NCBI GenBank assembly: GCA_015179045.1 | Contig: WHUZ01000100.1 | Span: 1-64,000, forward strand | From: Kalaharituber pfeilii | Taxonomy: Eukaryota > Ascomycota > Pezizomycetes > Pezizales > Pezizaceae | Length of the DNA stretch: 64,000 nt | Direction of reading: 5' to 3' | Shown: piece after piece, positions 22,221 to 33,323 of the stretch | How positions within the stretch are numbered: position 1 is the first letter of the stretch | Layout of the letters: the number at the start of each line of letters is the position of its first letter | Program-made: the position numbers and the translations under genes | Notes under the pieces: generated by a model | What the model was told of the DNA's origin: nothing | Databases searched by the model: none | What the model saw: only the letters and a program-made list of their open reading frames with translations

Positions 22221-23105
22221 TGGCGATTTTAATGGTGAACAGTCAAGAATGTTTTTTATGCATGAAAAACATTCTGAATGAATCTTGACTTTAAATCATG
22301 TTAATATTGCTATTTGGTGTACATCTGTCGTTCTGGACATAGCCGACATCAAAGTCATCATGAAAGACAGGCCATCAAACAGCTTCCAGAGCGTCTTTAG
22401 CTCTCCCGACCTCTACCTCAAACCCCGCCTGTCCCGCGATCTCCAAATTGCACCTACGCAACAATACCCCTCCTCAGCCACCCCTCCAACGTCCTCTCCG
22501 ACAGGATCTAGGGTCAACTGCAATTTCAGCCTCACCTCCGGCGACCCTTTCGGCTAAAAATAGAAAATACCTTGCCTGTTAAACCCGTGCAATCCACCCC
22601 CCATTCACACACACACACACACACATCGTTTCCCCTCCCCTTGGCTATCCGCGATGTTATCTAGTGCACCACGACGGGATAAACGGCTATACACCAAGGA
22701 GTACAAGGCACTATGGTGAGTGCCATTTGGTGGATCGATGCTGAGGGACGTGTGAAGGGCCAGAAAGGATGCCAAAGGCCGGATTTGCAATGCTGGAGAA
22801 TAAGTGGGTGATACCGATTTGGATGTAAAAAAAACAAAAAAGGAACCAAAAGGTGTAATTACTTTTCTACCATTCCTCCTTCTTCAAAATACCCATCTTC
22901 ATCTTCAGTTTCCTCTTCTATTCCTGCAGCATCCATATGTCCATTCTCCTTCTTGCTCATTAATCCTTCTTGGTACTTTTTCCTAAATAAACCAATCTAT
23001 TGGAGATTGCACAATCTGTTCGCAATGTCCTGTATTCATCAGTAAGGGAGTGCCATGGATATCCATGCTGAGCATAATTCATCGCTCTTCGCCCTGCGGT
23101 GGTGC
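22221..23105. other. Intergenic, contains a (CA)n tract at 22605-22625
   Basis: A ten-unit CA microsatellite is visible. A 90-codon ORF at 22285-22557 (+) has no recognisable features. Nothing else is supported. Confidence 0.4.
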
Positions 23106-23110
23106 AAATA

Positions 23111-23394
23111 GTGTTTGCATCGGTTACAAGTACTTGTCGGTTTAACTTGTCGGTTTAAACCGCCAAGTCGGGTTTTCTTCCCAAAAAAAAAAACCGACTT
23201 GCGCAACAAGTTGGTTTTTTGTATATTAAAGAACTTGGATCGACAAGTTGAAACAGATACAAGTTGAAAATTTTATGTTTCACCATACAAATAATCCCTG
23301 TCCAAGTCGGTTTTTGGCTCTATGTTCAACTTGTTGGACAAGTTTTTCAAGAAAAAAAAAACCGACTTGTACCAACTTGGACCGATGCAAACAC
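23111..23394. mobile_element. 284-bp TA-flanked MITE
   Basis: The ends are GTGTTTGCATCGGT and its complement, with TA at 23109-23110 and 23395-23396. The interior has repeated CAAGTCGGTTT-type blocks in both orientations. There is no coding capacity. Confidence 0.85.
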
Positions 23395-23759
23395 TAGCAC
23401 CGTGCAAAAGGCCGTTGTCGAAAGGTATGAATGGAATTTATCAATATCAATTGAGAATTCGCCACGCATCCCAGGGCACTGCATTTGAGACATAGCCAGT
23501 GCACGTAATGTAATCGTCGAAATCAGTAGCAATATCTGCCACAACTTTGCAAACCTTAAATTTTCAAACTATCGCACAAGCAAGCTGCAGCTTTTAGGAA
23601 GTGATCATATATCTTTCTCGTAGACTGCGGTCAAGGATTTTGATCCAACAAAATTGGGGATCACTTCGTCATCCAGCTGTCCATACTTGCAAAACAATCT
23701 TCCCTGGATCGTCAAGCTTCACATATATATTAATATCTTGAAAAGCACAAGAAATGGGT

Positions 23760-24640
23760 GGCAAAACAGCTGTTTCCATGGTGGATTCCAAGCGTAAAGG
23801 AGTTGCGTACGAAAGAGGGGGGTAACACGAACTGCAAGCGTGAGGGTATAGTAATACACACAAAGAAGATGGATAAAACAGCAGCAATTTTAAAAATACA
23901 TACCAGGCTAAAATTTCCCCATCTGAGCTGCGGTTTTCAAAATTGCATTAACCCCACAAGCCTTTCAGCCCGCCAAAAATACAGAATTATAACTGCTACT
24001 AAAACACCAGATGCTGGCATCCGCTTCCGGTTTGATGAGCTGTGATTTATGAAAGCAAGTAAAACCGCCTTATCTCGTCATTTCTGGCATTCATCCGCAG
24101 GTTCTCGAATGTGAAGGTGCCTTTTCCAGAACTGCATTACTTCAGGTGTTTCTACAATCCAGGTATGCAATTGTGGCTATGCTGCATTATTCCGAAACCC
24201 GTCGACGAAATGTCCTGGGAGTTTAGATACCTTGTTTCTCATCTAAGTGTAAAAGTTAGCACCAATTCGAAGGAAAACCCAACCGCTTCCATAGCAGATC
24301 AAAGCGTGAAGGTGATATAAGTGAAGAGGGGGTAAAACGGGTGTTTCCACCGCAGATTGCAAATGTGATGGTAATTCGTAAGAAAGAGGCAGGGGGATTG
24401 GGATGCAAAGCAGCTGTTTCCGCAACGGAATGCAAGCGCCTGGGTAATGATCACGAAGAGAGTGGTAGACCAGCGTGAGGGTTGCACACAAAAAGGGTAA
24501 ACAGCTGTTTTCAAGAGGGGATGAAAGGGTAAGCGTAATACGCCCGAAGAGGAGAAAAGGGGGGGGAGGGCTAAAACTGCGGCTCCCACGGCGGCTTACA
24601 AGCGTGCGGGTAACGTCCAATATAGACCGCAAACCAAATT
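23760..24640. repeat. Decayed minisatellite, about 60-75 bp units
   Basis: The motif AGCTGTTTCC(N)GCGGA..GCAAGCG..GGGTAAT followed by a GAAGAG-type purine stretch recurs at about 23768, 24336, 24412, 24500 and 24575 with heavy divergence. The middle part (23850-24300) is less repetitive. No gene is supported here. Confidence 0.5.
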
Positions 24641-25067
24641 CTTGATAGAAAAAGAACCAATCTTCACTCCTATCCCAGCTTCGGTTTAAAAATTTTTGTA
24701 ATTTGTTCTTTTCTGCTCGCTAAGGAACTGTAACTCTCTTCGCCTTCATTAACCCGTCAAGCCTATTATGATAAGTTGGCAGCAACAAGTTCCGAATGAA
24801 ACGTGCAGCCTCGGGTTCGAAAGTAGCCTCCTCCGCGGTTTGAATATATGTCTGTGGCTGGCTTAACAAATAGATATCCGCCCCATCGTAACTACTAAAA
24901 GCTCCGGGACTTGGGTTCTCCAACTGTAAAATAAAAGAAAGTATTTTGGCAGACTCTTATGCATCTACAATCGGATAACTCAGGTTAAGAATGCTGAAAA
25001 GTGCAGTAAGCAATACTAATCTGGTGGCACTATTGTAGGTACAGTATATGCCGAAATATGTGCGTAT

Positions 25068-25382
25068 GTGTGCGTGTTGATATGTGTGCGTGTTGATATG
25101 TGTGCGTGTTGATATGTGTGCGTGTTGATATGTGTGCGTGTTGATATGTGTGCGTGTTGATATGTGTGCGTGTTGATATGTGTGCGTGTTGATATGTGTG
25201 CGTGTTGATATGTGTGCGTGTTGATATGTGTGCGTGTTGATATGTGTGCGTGTTGATATGTGTGCGTGTTGATATGTGTGCGTGTTGATATGTGTGCGTG
25301 TTGATATGTGTGCGTGTTGATATGTGTGCGTGTTGATATGTGTGCGTGTTGATATGTGTGCGTGTTGATATGTGTGCGTGTG
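25068..25382. repeat. 16-bp minisatellite, about 19 copies
   Basis: The unit TGTGTGCGTGTTGATA is repeated nearly without error. On the minus strand it forces long shadow ORFs of THINTHTYQHAHI repeats, which I do not take as genes. Confidence 0.95.
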
Positions 25383-25499
25383 TGTGTACTGTAGTTTGTA
25401 TCTGCGTGCGTGTAGTGCATGGGCCCGAAAAGAAAAATTACTGCCAAGCCTGCCACCCCTACCGTTGGGCATCTAGACCAGAACATTACATGTACTTCT

Positions 25500-25562
25500 T
25501 TTTTTTTTTTTTTTTTTTTTATTTCACGTGACCCCGCTTGTAGCTGTTCGCCATGGCAGGGC
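25500..25562 (-). mobile_element. 63-bp tail-B micro-retroposon with 12-bp TSD
   Basis: Perfect ACATGTACTTCT copies (25488-25499 and 25563-25574) flank a T run and the tail-B hairpin. No coding part. Confidence 0.93.
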
Positions 25563-27205
25563 ACATGTACTTCTAAGCCAAGGCAAAGACCACCGACCGA
25601 GCCGAAATGATTGTTTAATAAACTAATCTCCTGGGTGGCAAACCCGGTATTCAGTACAGATATGGGTGCCAAAACAGCTTTTGCCAAAAGTACCCATCTC
25701 CAAGCCCCAGTTATCATCCCCTCTTTCCGATTACATTTTCTAATCTCCTATATGCCTTAACGAGCTTCTGCAATGCTTCTGTAGCTACTCCCCGAAGTAC
25801 CGTTCTGCGCAAGGGAATACGCACTCCTGATTTGTTCTTGAAGTTAGCCCCTGCTAACTGTAAGGCTCAGCCTCGTCAACCAGACTAAGCCTCGTATATA
25901 TTGCGTTGCTTTTTTTGCCCTCATGAGCGGGGGACAGACCAGGGAAGTCGAGGAATTTGAAGCTTGCCAATCCAACCTAACGTACCAGTTCCGCATCCCG
26001 AGTCCTCACGCGACTTTAACTTGCCACCGAACACCCCGTCTAGTCAACATGGATGCCGCAGGCCTTGCGCTCTGTTAGAGATCTACAGTAATGTCGGAGT
26101 GTCGGAGGTGTCGGATATCAGAGAGGTCCGTGATAAAGGGTGGTAAGGGCCCGAGAGCAACCTCATGCTCTATGTATATAGGTGTATTACTTTGGCTACT
26201 CTCTCTACGAAGGAATAACAATCATCTCTTTCTACCCAAAGCTCAACACGCTCCAATCGCAAGCCAACTGGTTCAATACCTCCAGAATGTCAAAGACGCT
26301 CCAGCATCGCGCCAAGCACTTATCGACCACTTCAACTTCTACATTGAATATGCACAGCAGTTCGCCGATCAGAAACCAAACTTCAGATGAAGCAGAGCAG
26401 AGCCTGCAGCAACAATGTGGTGGTGCCTAGAGAAGCTAAATGAAAAATTCTTCAAGATTCAAAGATATAGAAACTCCTGACATATCCTGCAAGTGTTGAT
26501 GGCCAAGCAAGCGCTACCATCTCTGCTGGTGCTATTACATCTACTGCTGGCTCGGCTTCCGGTATCATTCCTCTCAATGCAACCGCGGGGACAGAGACTT
26601 CCAACGCTGCCGCTGTGAGGAGACGGCGAAAAAGAGATATTCTCAAACACTGGATCCCACTCCGGATGCTCAATTCACCGCAACCAGGAACTGCGTTGGA
26701 GGATTCCCAGGCTTCTTCCACCACGGTGGAAAACTCTTCTGCCATTAGAACGCTAATCAATCGATACGTGTGGCCGTTTCAAGAGGTTGAGTTCAAAGAG
26801 CTTTTACAGTCACTTAAAACAATCTCAGGCATCAAATGCTGCAGCTTGAGAACATGTAATCCACTGCAAAACAAGTTGATGCCAGAGAGTTGCTGATGTC
26901 AGTGTTGGATTAGGAATGTTACGTTGGAAACCAGAACAGCTGCTATCAAACTGTGCAAGAAGCTCGAAGGTATGATGAAACCCAATAAGACTAAAAAGAA
27001 TGAACTGCTGCTAAATACCCATTCAATGAATCAGATGACACCAGGCTAAAAGCATATGAATGGCTCTCACCATTGTTGTTTTGGAATACACAAGAAAATG
27101 TGTATGCAAATCTCGAGCCTAGTACTGGGAAATGGCTCTTGGAAGATGAAAAGCTTACCAAATGGCTACAAGGGGATTTCAGGGGATTGTTCCGTTATGG
27201 AATGC

Positions 27206-27270
27206 GTCAGTCTCCTCTTGTTCAAGGTCATAAAGTAGCAGAACAACTGACTTATCATCCTCAACTATAG
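27206..27270 (+). other. Intron in the NLR pseudogene, before the P-loop
   Basis: Removing GTCAGTC...CTATAG joins ATGC to CAGGC and yields GMPGAGKT, the expected fungal NACHT P-loop. Length 65 bp. A CTGAC branch-like site lies at 27247. Confidence 0.75.
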
Positions 27271-27295
27271 CAGGCGCTGGAAAAACTACACTCGC

Positions 27296-27361
27296 GTGCA
27301 TATACTCCCTCTGAAAGGCCTTTCTTTCCCATGACACGTATTAAGCCAAATCTTCTTTCAG
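27296..27361 (+). other. Intron in the NLR pseudogene, after the P-loop
   Basis: Removing GTGCAT...TTTCAG joins CTCGC to GTCTCTT, giving TTLASLVIQYLSDKY as expected downstream of Walker A. Length 66 bp. Confidence 0.75.
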
Positions 27362-28388
27362 GTCTCTTGTCATTCAATATTTGAGTGATAAGTACAATAC
27401 CCGACAGGGAATTTCAAGACAGAGGCCAGTTGGGCTTGCTTTTTTGTATTGCAACTATAACGACCAACAAATACAAAGCGTGCAGAACCTTCTTGGAAGC
27501 ATTCTGCAGCAACTGGAAAGATGCTGCTATATTACTCCCGATCTCAGTGAGGTTTATATGCAATATTGGGAGAAGGATAAACGCAATTTACCTCTGAAGG
27601 TGGTGATGGATCGGGTTAAGAAATGTGCTTCAGCTCTTGATAAAGTGTTTCTGGTCATTGATGCATTAGATGAAGATCCCCATCAACGTGAATTAATCCG
27701 CATCCGTTTATTCGATCTTATCCACTCTCAGAGCAACATACATCTCTTTGCAACATCTCGACCTGACTATGGCATTGAAGAATTTTTCACTGAACAGAGT
27801 TGTTCAAGCCTGGAGATAAGGGCCAAGGATAGTGATATCACATTGTGTCTCAATGCCACAATTAAAAGTCAAAAAGTGGTGAAAATCTTTACAATCTGGT
27901 CCATGCAGACACCAACCTTTAGAATGAGGTTATTGAAAGGATTTTAATGCAGGCGTGTGGGATGTAAGCATCCTCTCATTCTCGGTCGCTCTGCTTTCCA
28001 TGACTAACACTTAAGGCACTGCACCTATGATGGTTCCTGATTGCTCGACTACATATCACTTACGTTGCCGACATGCCTAACCGCAAAGCGCTTAGGGAGG
28101 CTTTGAGTAGTCTCCCTCAAGATTTAGATACTACCTATCTCAACGCAGTGAAACGCATTCAAGTGCCCAATGAGGTGGCCTGGAAAATAGTCCGGAAAGC
28201 ATTTATGCTGGTCACATTTACTCAGGAATGGCTGGAGCCTGATGCACTTTTGGATGCAATTGCTACACATGAGGATTCCGGCTTTGACAAGGATGATAGA
28301 GTGGATAAAGCATACTTGCTTTCTCACTGTGGAGGTTTGCTAATTGAGCAAGAGCACGAACTTGCTGACCACAATGAAGTGTAAGTAC

Positions 28389-29758
28389 CGTGCGTGTGTC
28401 AGGTATCAACCATTTCAGGACGAGCGTTTGGAAGCGACTCCACAACTACAACGTCCCCCCCAGCGAAATCCACATAGATCGAAAGCCCTCAGCGAGCTGA
28501 GCCTTTTGATCTAATTTTTATTTCCAAATACCCGACACCGCAAATTTCCCCCGAGGGTGAAGTTTCGAGGAATTTTCAGCTCATCACCGCAACCCTGCGC
28601 CAAGCACCAATAAGAGACTGCGAAACACCGCCCCCCCACCAATCAAATGCCGAAAGGAAAGAAGAAACAAAGAACTGACTCTCCCCCGCCGCGCCCTCCT
28701 ACGCCCGCGGCGGAGGACCCTCCCTCTCCCCAACCGGCTTACAAAAAAGTATGGGATGACAAGACACAGCAGTTGAAAGATGCAAACATAGTCTGGATGT
28801 CCGTACTCGAGACACTGTGGCAATTCGATGCGAAAAGTGACACCCCCTCGACTGAAGGCTCGATCCTAGCCATAAAGTTCGAGGGAAAATGCTTGCGCAT
28901 ATGGGGTGGAACACCAGAGCGAGGAACACCAGAACGACCCCGCCCAAGATGGCTCTCCGCCCCCCCATCACTACCATAGACACGGAGCCGGAGCCCGCAG
29001 CTCCGGCACCACCACTACTCACCCCCACCACCACCGCCACCACTCCCGCCACTGCCCCTACCAGAAAGCGCAAAGGCAAAGCGGCGTTACCACAAGACCC
29101 GTACGCCCTCAAGAAGAGACTTGACAACAAGGAGGCGGCCAAAATCGCCTCCGCGCCGTCGGTCGGGGCTCCACCACCACCTGCTGACAGCCCTTCCACC
29201 AGTACTCCTATGACAACCACCTCCACGCCCACACCGACCTCCATGCCCACACCGAAACCCCAAACCCTCCAATCCACCCCCGATGCCACCACTCCCCAAA
29301 CACGGTATCGTGATCCACGGAATAGCCCTGAGGAAGAACCTCGGCAATGTTCGAAGATGGATGGAAGCTGACAATGACATAGGAAGGATTTCGGGGATCT
29401 GATGGCTCATAAAACTAACGACACTGAGGGAGAACGGAAAGGCGGTAGTAGTCAACACGGAGGACACAGTACAAGTTGACCGGGTGAGACTTGGTGGGAG
29501 ATGGCTGAGAGCGACCCAGTACGAGTGGAACAGAGGATGAAGATAGGCAAAAGAGACGCTCCCTCGTTCATTTCCCCTTCACACAGGTTCCGGGGATTTC
29601 TACTTCTGTTATTATTATTATTGGCATTCCCACTTCCCCTTCACACTTGAATTTCCGGGGATCTCTACTTATACTTAACTTTCTTTCTATCCTGTAACTA
29701 AACATCGCCATAGCCCTTAGGGCGGCACGCGATTAAAGATATAGAATAAAAAAAAGGA
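28389..29758 (+). mobile_element. ORF1-only half-LINE, tail A, with 13-bp TSD
   Basis: Perfect GAAGTGTAAGTAC copies (28376-28388 and 29759-29771) bound the element. The target is the 5' splice donor of an NLR intron, so both copies now contain GTAAGT. The body encodes an ORF1-like protein (28647 onward, MPKGKKKQRTDSPPP...) with proline/threonine-rich linkers. The end reads GGRWLRATQYEWNRG* (29487-29540), then a 3' UTR and a tail-A hairpin (ATCGCC...GCGAT, 29704-29733) and A's. There is no ORF2 (no EN, RT or RNase H) between ORF1 and tail, which is the layout of a HAL1-type half-LINE. Confidence 0.85.
28647..29540 (+). pseudogene. LINE ORF1 (Gag-like), frame-broken
   Basis: The frame is interrupted at least twice: 28647-28979, then 28889-29371, then a frame giving HGIALRKNLGNVRRWMEAD and VDRVRLGGRWLRATQYEW to 29540. 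The C-terminal block matches ORF1 ends at 35916-36213 (minus) and 49521-49600 (plus): (D/G)(R/K)VRLGGKWLR...QYE. The low-complexity P/T-rich middle is typical of ORF1 linkers. The stop at GGATCTGATGG (about 29400) breaks the last block. Confidence 0.65.
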
Positions 29759-29825
29759 GAAGTGTAAGTACTCCCATTTTTCTTAATTTTTGGTCGCATA
29801 ACCTGCTTATAGGCTATCAACCTAT

Positions 29826-29879
29826 TCTCGCCATAGCCCATAGGGCCGCACGCGAGTAATGATATTAAAAAAAAAAAAA
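29826..29879 (+). mobile_element. 54-bp tail-A micro-retroposon with 11-bp TSD
   Basis: Perfect TATCAACCTAT copies at 29815-29825 and 29880-29890 flank one hairpin (CTCGCC...GCGAG) and 13 A. Confidence 0.93.
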
Positions 29880-30587
29880 TATCAACCTATGGCAGGAAGT
29901 AGGCACTTACCCATATTGTTGGATAACGGAAATGGGAGCTAAAGTCAAAAAATCTTGTCAATAGGAAGAATATTGTCCGCTTTATTCACCAAAGTGCTAG
30001 AGAGTTCCTTGAAACAAAAGGCGCATCTCTTGTTCCCAAGTATCTATGACTCCAGTCCACCACTAAGTGCTAGCGATCTAGATGCCGAAGCACACTCTGT
30101 CATTACACGTATATGTCTAACATACCTAACGATCGACAGAGGCGATGCATACAACAATGCTCAGTGGGATGGTAAGAACTTGAGCATTGATTTCCCTTTC
30201 TTATGGTACTCTTTTTTGCTATTGGGGATTCCATGCTGCTAGAGCTTCAAAGGGTCGTATCGCAGATAGACTATATCAGGAGCGGTGCACAGGATACTCG
30301 GATGGCCCACACCGTTACCAGGTATTTGATACATTCTGGGACTTCAAGGGAGACCAAGGGATGCCAGATTTGCCTCGGAACGAAATTTCCATGCAGCCTC
30401 CGGAAGTGGATCAGTTTTAGTAGCAGCTTTGGTATTTGATTTGAGAGTCTTAGTAGAAGAATACATTCTGCAAGACATGACCTTCATTCTATCTCTGCCC
30501 GGATCTCTCTTGAGACCATGTTTAACAGCTATATCAAGGACCGGAAATATGGACCTCCCCAGGTGCCTTTGGGTTAGAGTAGAGGAT

Positions 30588-30626
30588 GCTGCAAGCGGGG
30601 TTACGTGAAATTAAAAAAAAAAAAAA
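30588..30626 (+). mobile_element. 39-bp tail-B micro-retroposon with 12-bp TSD
   Basis: Perfect AGAGTAGAGGAT copies at 30576-30587 and 30627-30638 bound GCTGCAAGCGGGG...AAATT plus A's. Only 25 templated bases are present, so reverse transcription stopped inside the hairpin. Confidence 0.93.
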
Positions 30627-30941
30627 AGAGTAGAGGATATCAAATTGAATTCAATAGAAAGTGCCATTGGATCTTGCATGAGAGCTCAGACTCCTTGCTG
30701 GGCAGCGGCATATCAAGGTCATGACAATGTGGTCAGTTGCTGCTAGCGAATGACAGAGTTGACGTCAATATGGCACCTAACAATGGCATGACACCACTGC
30801 ATATTGCAGCTGCTAACGAACATGGCAAGGTGGTTGAGTTACTGCTGGCAAACGACAGGGTCGATGTCAACATTATTAACAAACATGGCTTCACAGCACT
30901 AGCTGTGGCAGCAGGTATGGGACATGACAAGGTGGTTGAGG

Positions 30942-31000
30942 TTTTTTTTTTTTATTTTATTTCACATGACCCCGCGTGCAGCTGTTCGCCATGGCAGGGC
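30942..31000 (-). mobile_element. 59-bp tail-B micro-retroposon within an ankyrin repeat
   Basis: Perfect AGGTGGTTGAGG copies at 30930-30941 and 31001-31012 flank a T run and one tail-B hairpin. The insertion adds 71 bp in total, not a multiple of three. It shifts the ankyrin frame after GHDKVVEV; the correct frame resumes at VVEVLLANDKVDVN. Confidence 0.95.
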
Positions 31001-31967
31001 AGGTGGTTGAGGTGCTTCTGGCGAACGACAAGGTTGATGTCAACATTGCTGACAACGATAGCTACACCCCACTAGCTGTGGCAGCCGCCCTCGGACTGGG
31101 CAGGATTGATGTCAGTATTGCTAACGAACATGGCTGGACACCGCTGTATTTGGCAGTTGTTGGAGGATATGGCAAGGTGGCCGAGCTGCTCCTATCGCAT
31201 GACGCGATTAATGTCAATATTGCTAACGAAGAAAGCGGGGCACCGCTGTATTTAGCAGCTGGTAAGGGAGACGACAAGGCGGTTGAGATGCTGCTGGCGA
31301 ATGACAGGATTGACGTCAATATGGCGACTAAGGAGGGCATAACACCACTGCATATTGCAGCGGTTAAGGGACATGGCAAGGTGGTTAAGCTGCTCCTGAC
31401 GAATAACGGGGTAGACGTCAATATAGGTGATCAACTTGGGAGGACGCCCTTGTTGGCGGTAGCTGCGTGTGGGCATGAGAAGGTCGTCAAGATGCTGCTA
31501 GCGAACGACAAGATCGACGTTGATATTAGTGACAAGGATGGCTACACACCACTGCGTGAGGCAACTCTGCAAGGACATGACAACGTGGTCGACCTGCTAC
31601 TGGTGCATCACATAGTCCGGAATCTATGATAATGTAGCACAATGAGAGTGTAACTTAGGGCAATGCTTGAAGCTTGGCCAGTTCTCGAGGGCAGGAGGCC
31701 CTTCATATATAGCCAGTTCCCCGCGCCTGCTTGTTGTCTATTCTTTTGCTTATGCTATCTATGCCTTTAGACTACTTAGCAATCAATATCAATGTCTTAG
31801 TAGCTATGACTGAGGCGGTGCTCCACAAGCCTACGCGTACTCTTGCCACTCAGTTGCGCAACCCTTATCACTCACTCAACACGTGCTCTGCTTGTGATTT
31901 GCTGTGGTAGGCGGGTACTACTAATTACTATAACTGCGCTGGTACTGGGCTCAGGAACGCCGCAGGT

Positions 31968-32060
31968 TTTTTTTTTTTTTTTTTTTTTTTTCTATCATTA
32001 ATCGCTTGCCGCCCTATGGGCTATGGCGATGTCTTAAATACAAAGGTGATAAGTGAATGT
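31968..32060 (-). mobile_element. Tail-A LINE 3' end
   Basis: About 23 T's and an A...T subtype hairpin (TTAATCGC...GGCGATG) end a short minus-strand copy. Its 5' limit and TSD are not clear. Confidence 0.6.
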
Positions 32061-32676
32061 GGAACTAAAGAAAAGGTCTCCTCACTCCACACATGAGTAT
32101 ATAGTTGGTAGCTTTGTTACGCATGCATGGTCAGGGTAATTCCGGATGTGTGGGATATTATGCTTAGAAATGGAGATATTGCAGTGACTGGTATAAGAAG
32201 GGCATTCTTTCTCCCTGCAGCATTCTAATTGTTCATCATTCATGTTTCCTATTCATCTTCTCCTATTCATCATTCTATTCATGAGAAATAACTTGCGTCG
32301 CCGGCAGAGGAGAAAGGCAGGCATGTGAGAGGAGAAAGTGGAAGACATTGCCGGAAAGACTGGCCCATTGACCAATAACTCCCATTTTCCATGTCAGCCA
32401 GAACAGGATTTAGAATCGGTCATTGGGCCTCCCAGCGGAGGTGGCTTGAAATATAGTTATCAACCAGTTCCAGTACGGGCGTGAGTATGGACGAAGAATG
32501 GCGACTCAAAGCGGACAAAAACAAAATAATTTGTCAGGAAGTTTGCCCTCTTCAGTTCAGGTTAGAGTTGCGTGAAGAGTTACTAATGAGATTATGATTT
32601 AAAAATATTTGTTCGAAAGAGTTATATTTCGATTGTCTTCTCAGATACTGAAGCTAGGTATGGAACAGCTAGTCTC

Positions 32677-32890
32677 TTTTTTTTTTTTTTAATCATTAAT
32701 CGCTTACCGCCCTGTGGGCTATGGCGATGTGTTAGGTACATGTAATAGATAGGAGCAAAATGAAATAAAGAGAATGAAATACTGTCAAACTGAAATGTAA
32801 CTAGATTCCTCCGTCCTCTTCCATCATCTCCATCAACCCCTGTAGTGGGTCGCCTTCTCCTTCCCTGCGCTTTGGGGGCTTTCTTATTGC
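32677..32890 (-). mobile_element. 214-bp tail-A LINE fragment with TSD
   Basis: AACAGCTAGTCTC (32664-32676) and AACAACTAGTCTC (32891-32903) flank it. It has a T run, the A...T hairpin, the 3' UTR and the last few ORF2 codons. Confidence 0.8.
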
Positions 32891-33246
32891 AACAACTAGT
32901 CTCGTAATGAAGAATTAAGGTTTAAAATACAAACAGGGTTGAATGATCAGACTCGTAAAAAGCCTTAATACATTTCCAGCGGTGAGACAGAATATCAGAG
33001 ACATTAAAGGAACAATTGTAACGATGCACCTTCATAAGCCATTCCACTAAATTTGAATATGCTCTGGGAGATTAACATACATCTGATACTAGCACTCATA
33101 TCTCGGCGGGCAGGTTTATAGCATGCACTAATTTATCAATGTTTATTCCTGCCCCAGTTGAAACACTCTTATTGCACGGTCTCTGTAAATCTCTTTTTTT
33201 GTTTCTTTTTTATTTCATCTTATCCCTCTTCGACCAACGCCACCTT

Positions 33247-33309
33247 TTTTTTTTTTTTTTTTTTTTTATTTCACATGACCCCGCTTGTAGCTGTTCGCCA
33301 TGGCAGGGC
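33247..33309 (-). mobile_element. 63-bp tail-B micro-retroposon with 14-bp TSD
   Basis: Perfect ACCAACGCCACCTT copies at 33233-33246 and 33310-33323 flank a T run and the tail-B hairpin. Confidence 0.93.
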
Positions 33310-33323
33310 ACCAACGCCACCTT

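Larger units (their letters stand above)
26049..31629 (+). pseudogene. NLR-like STAND gene: N-terminal helical domain, NACHT, ankyrin repeats; broken
   Basis: Fungal NLR-like proteins are cytosolic sensors for non-self recognition and programmed cell death. The likely start MDAAGLAL (26049) meets a stop within ten codons. Later pieces are YLQNVKDAPASRQALIDHF (about 26270), WPFQEVEFKELLQSL (26770), a pre-NACHT WLSPLLFW...TGKWLL (27062), Walker A GMPGAGKTTL rebuilt across an intron, FLYCNYNDQQ and Walker B VFLVIDALDE (27640-27670), LREALSSLPQDLDTTYL (28094), VRFIHQSAREFLETKG (29970), YWGFHAARASKG (30223), and about eight ankyrin repeats (30737-31629). Damage: a frameshift near 27870, a TAG near 27918, a half-LINE at the 28381 splice donor, a frameshift near 30035, a 2-nt loss near 30733, and an insertion at 30942. 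Intron positions were inferred by eye. Confidence 0.88.

Noticed and set aside
25068..25382. CRISPR-like regular repeats
   Set aside because: Direct tandem 16-bp repeats with no spacers, in a eukaryotic context.
25016..25717. Two long minus ORFs (171 and 233 aa) of THINTHTYQHAHI repeats
   Set aside because: They are produced by a 16-bp minisatellite read in two frames; no domain, and one frame also crosses a retroposed T run.
28699..29292. 197-aa Gly/Val-rich minus ORF
   Set aside because: Antisense to the P/T-rich ORF1 of the half-LINE; GC-skewed low complexity.
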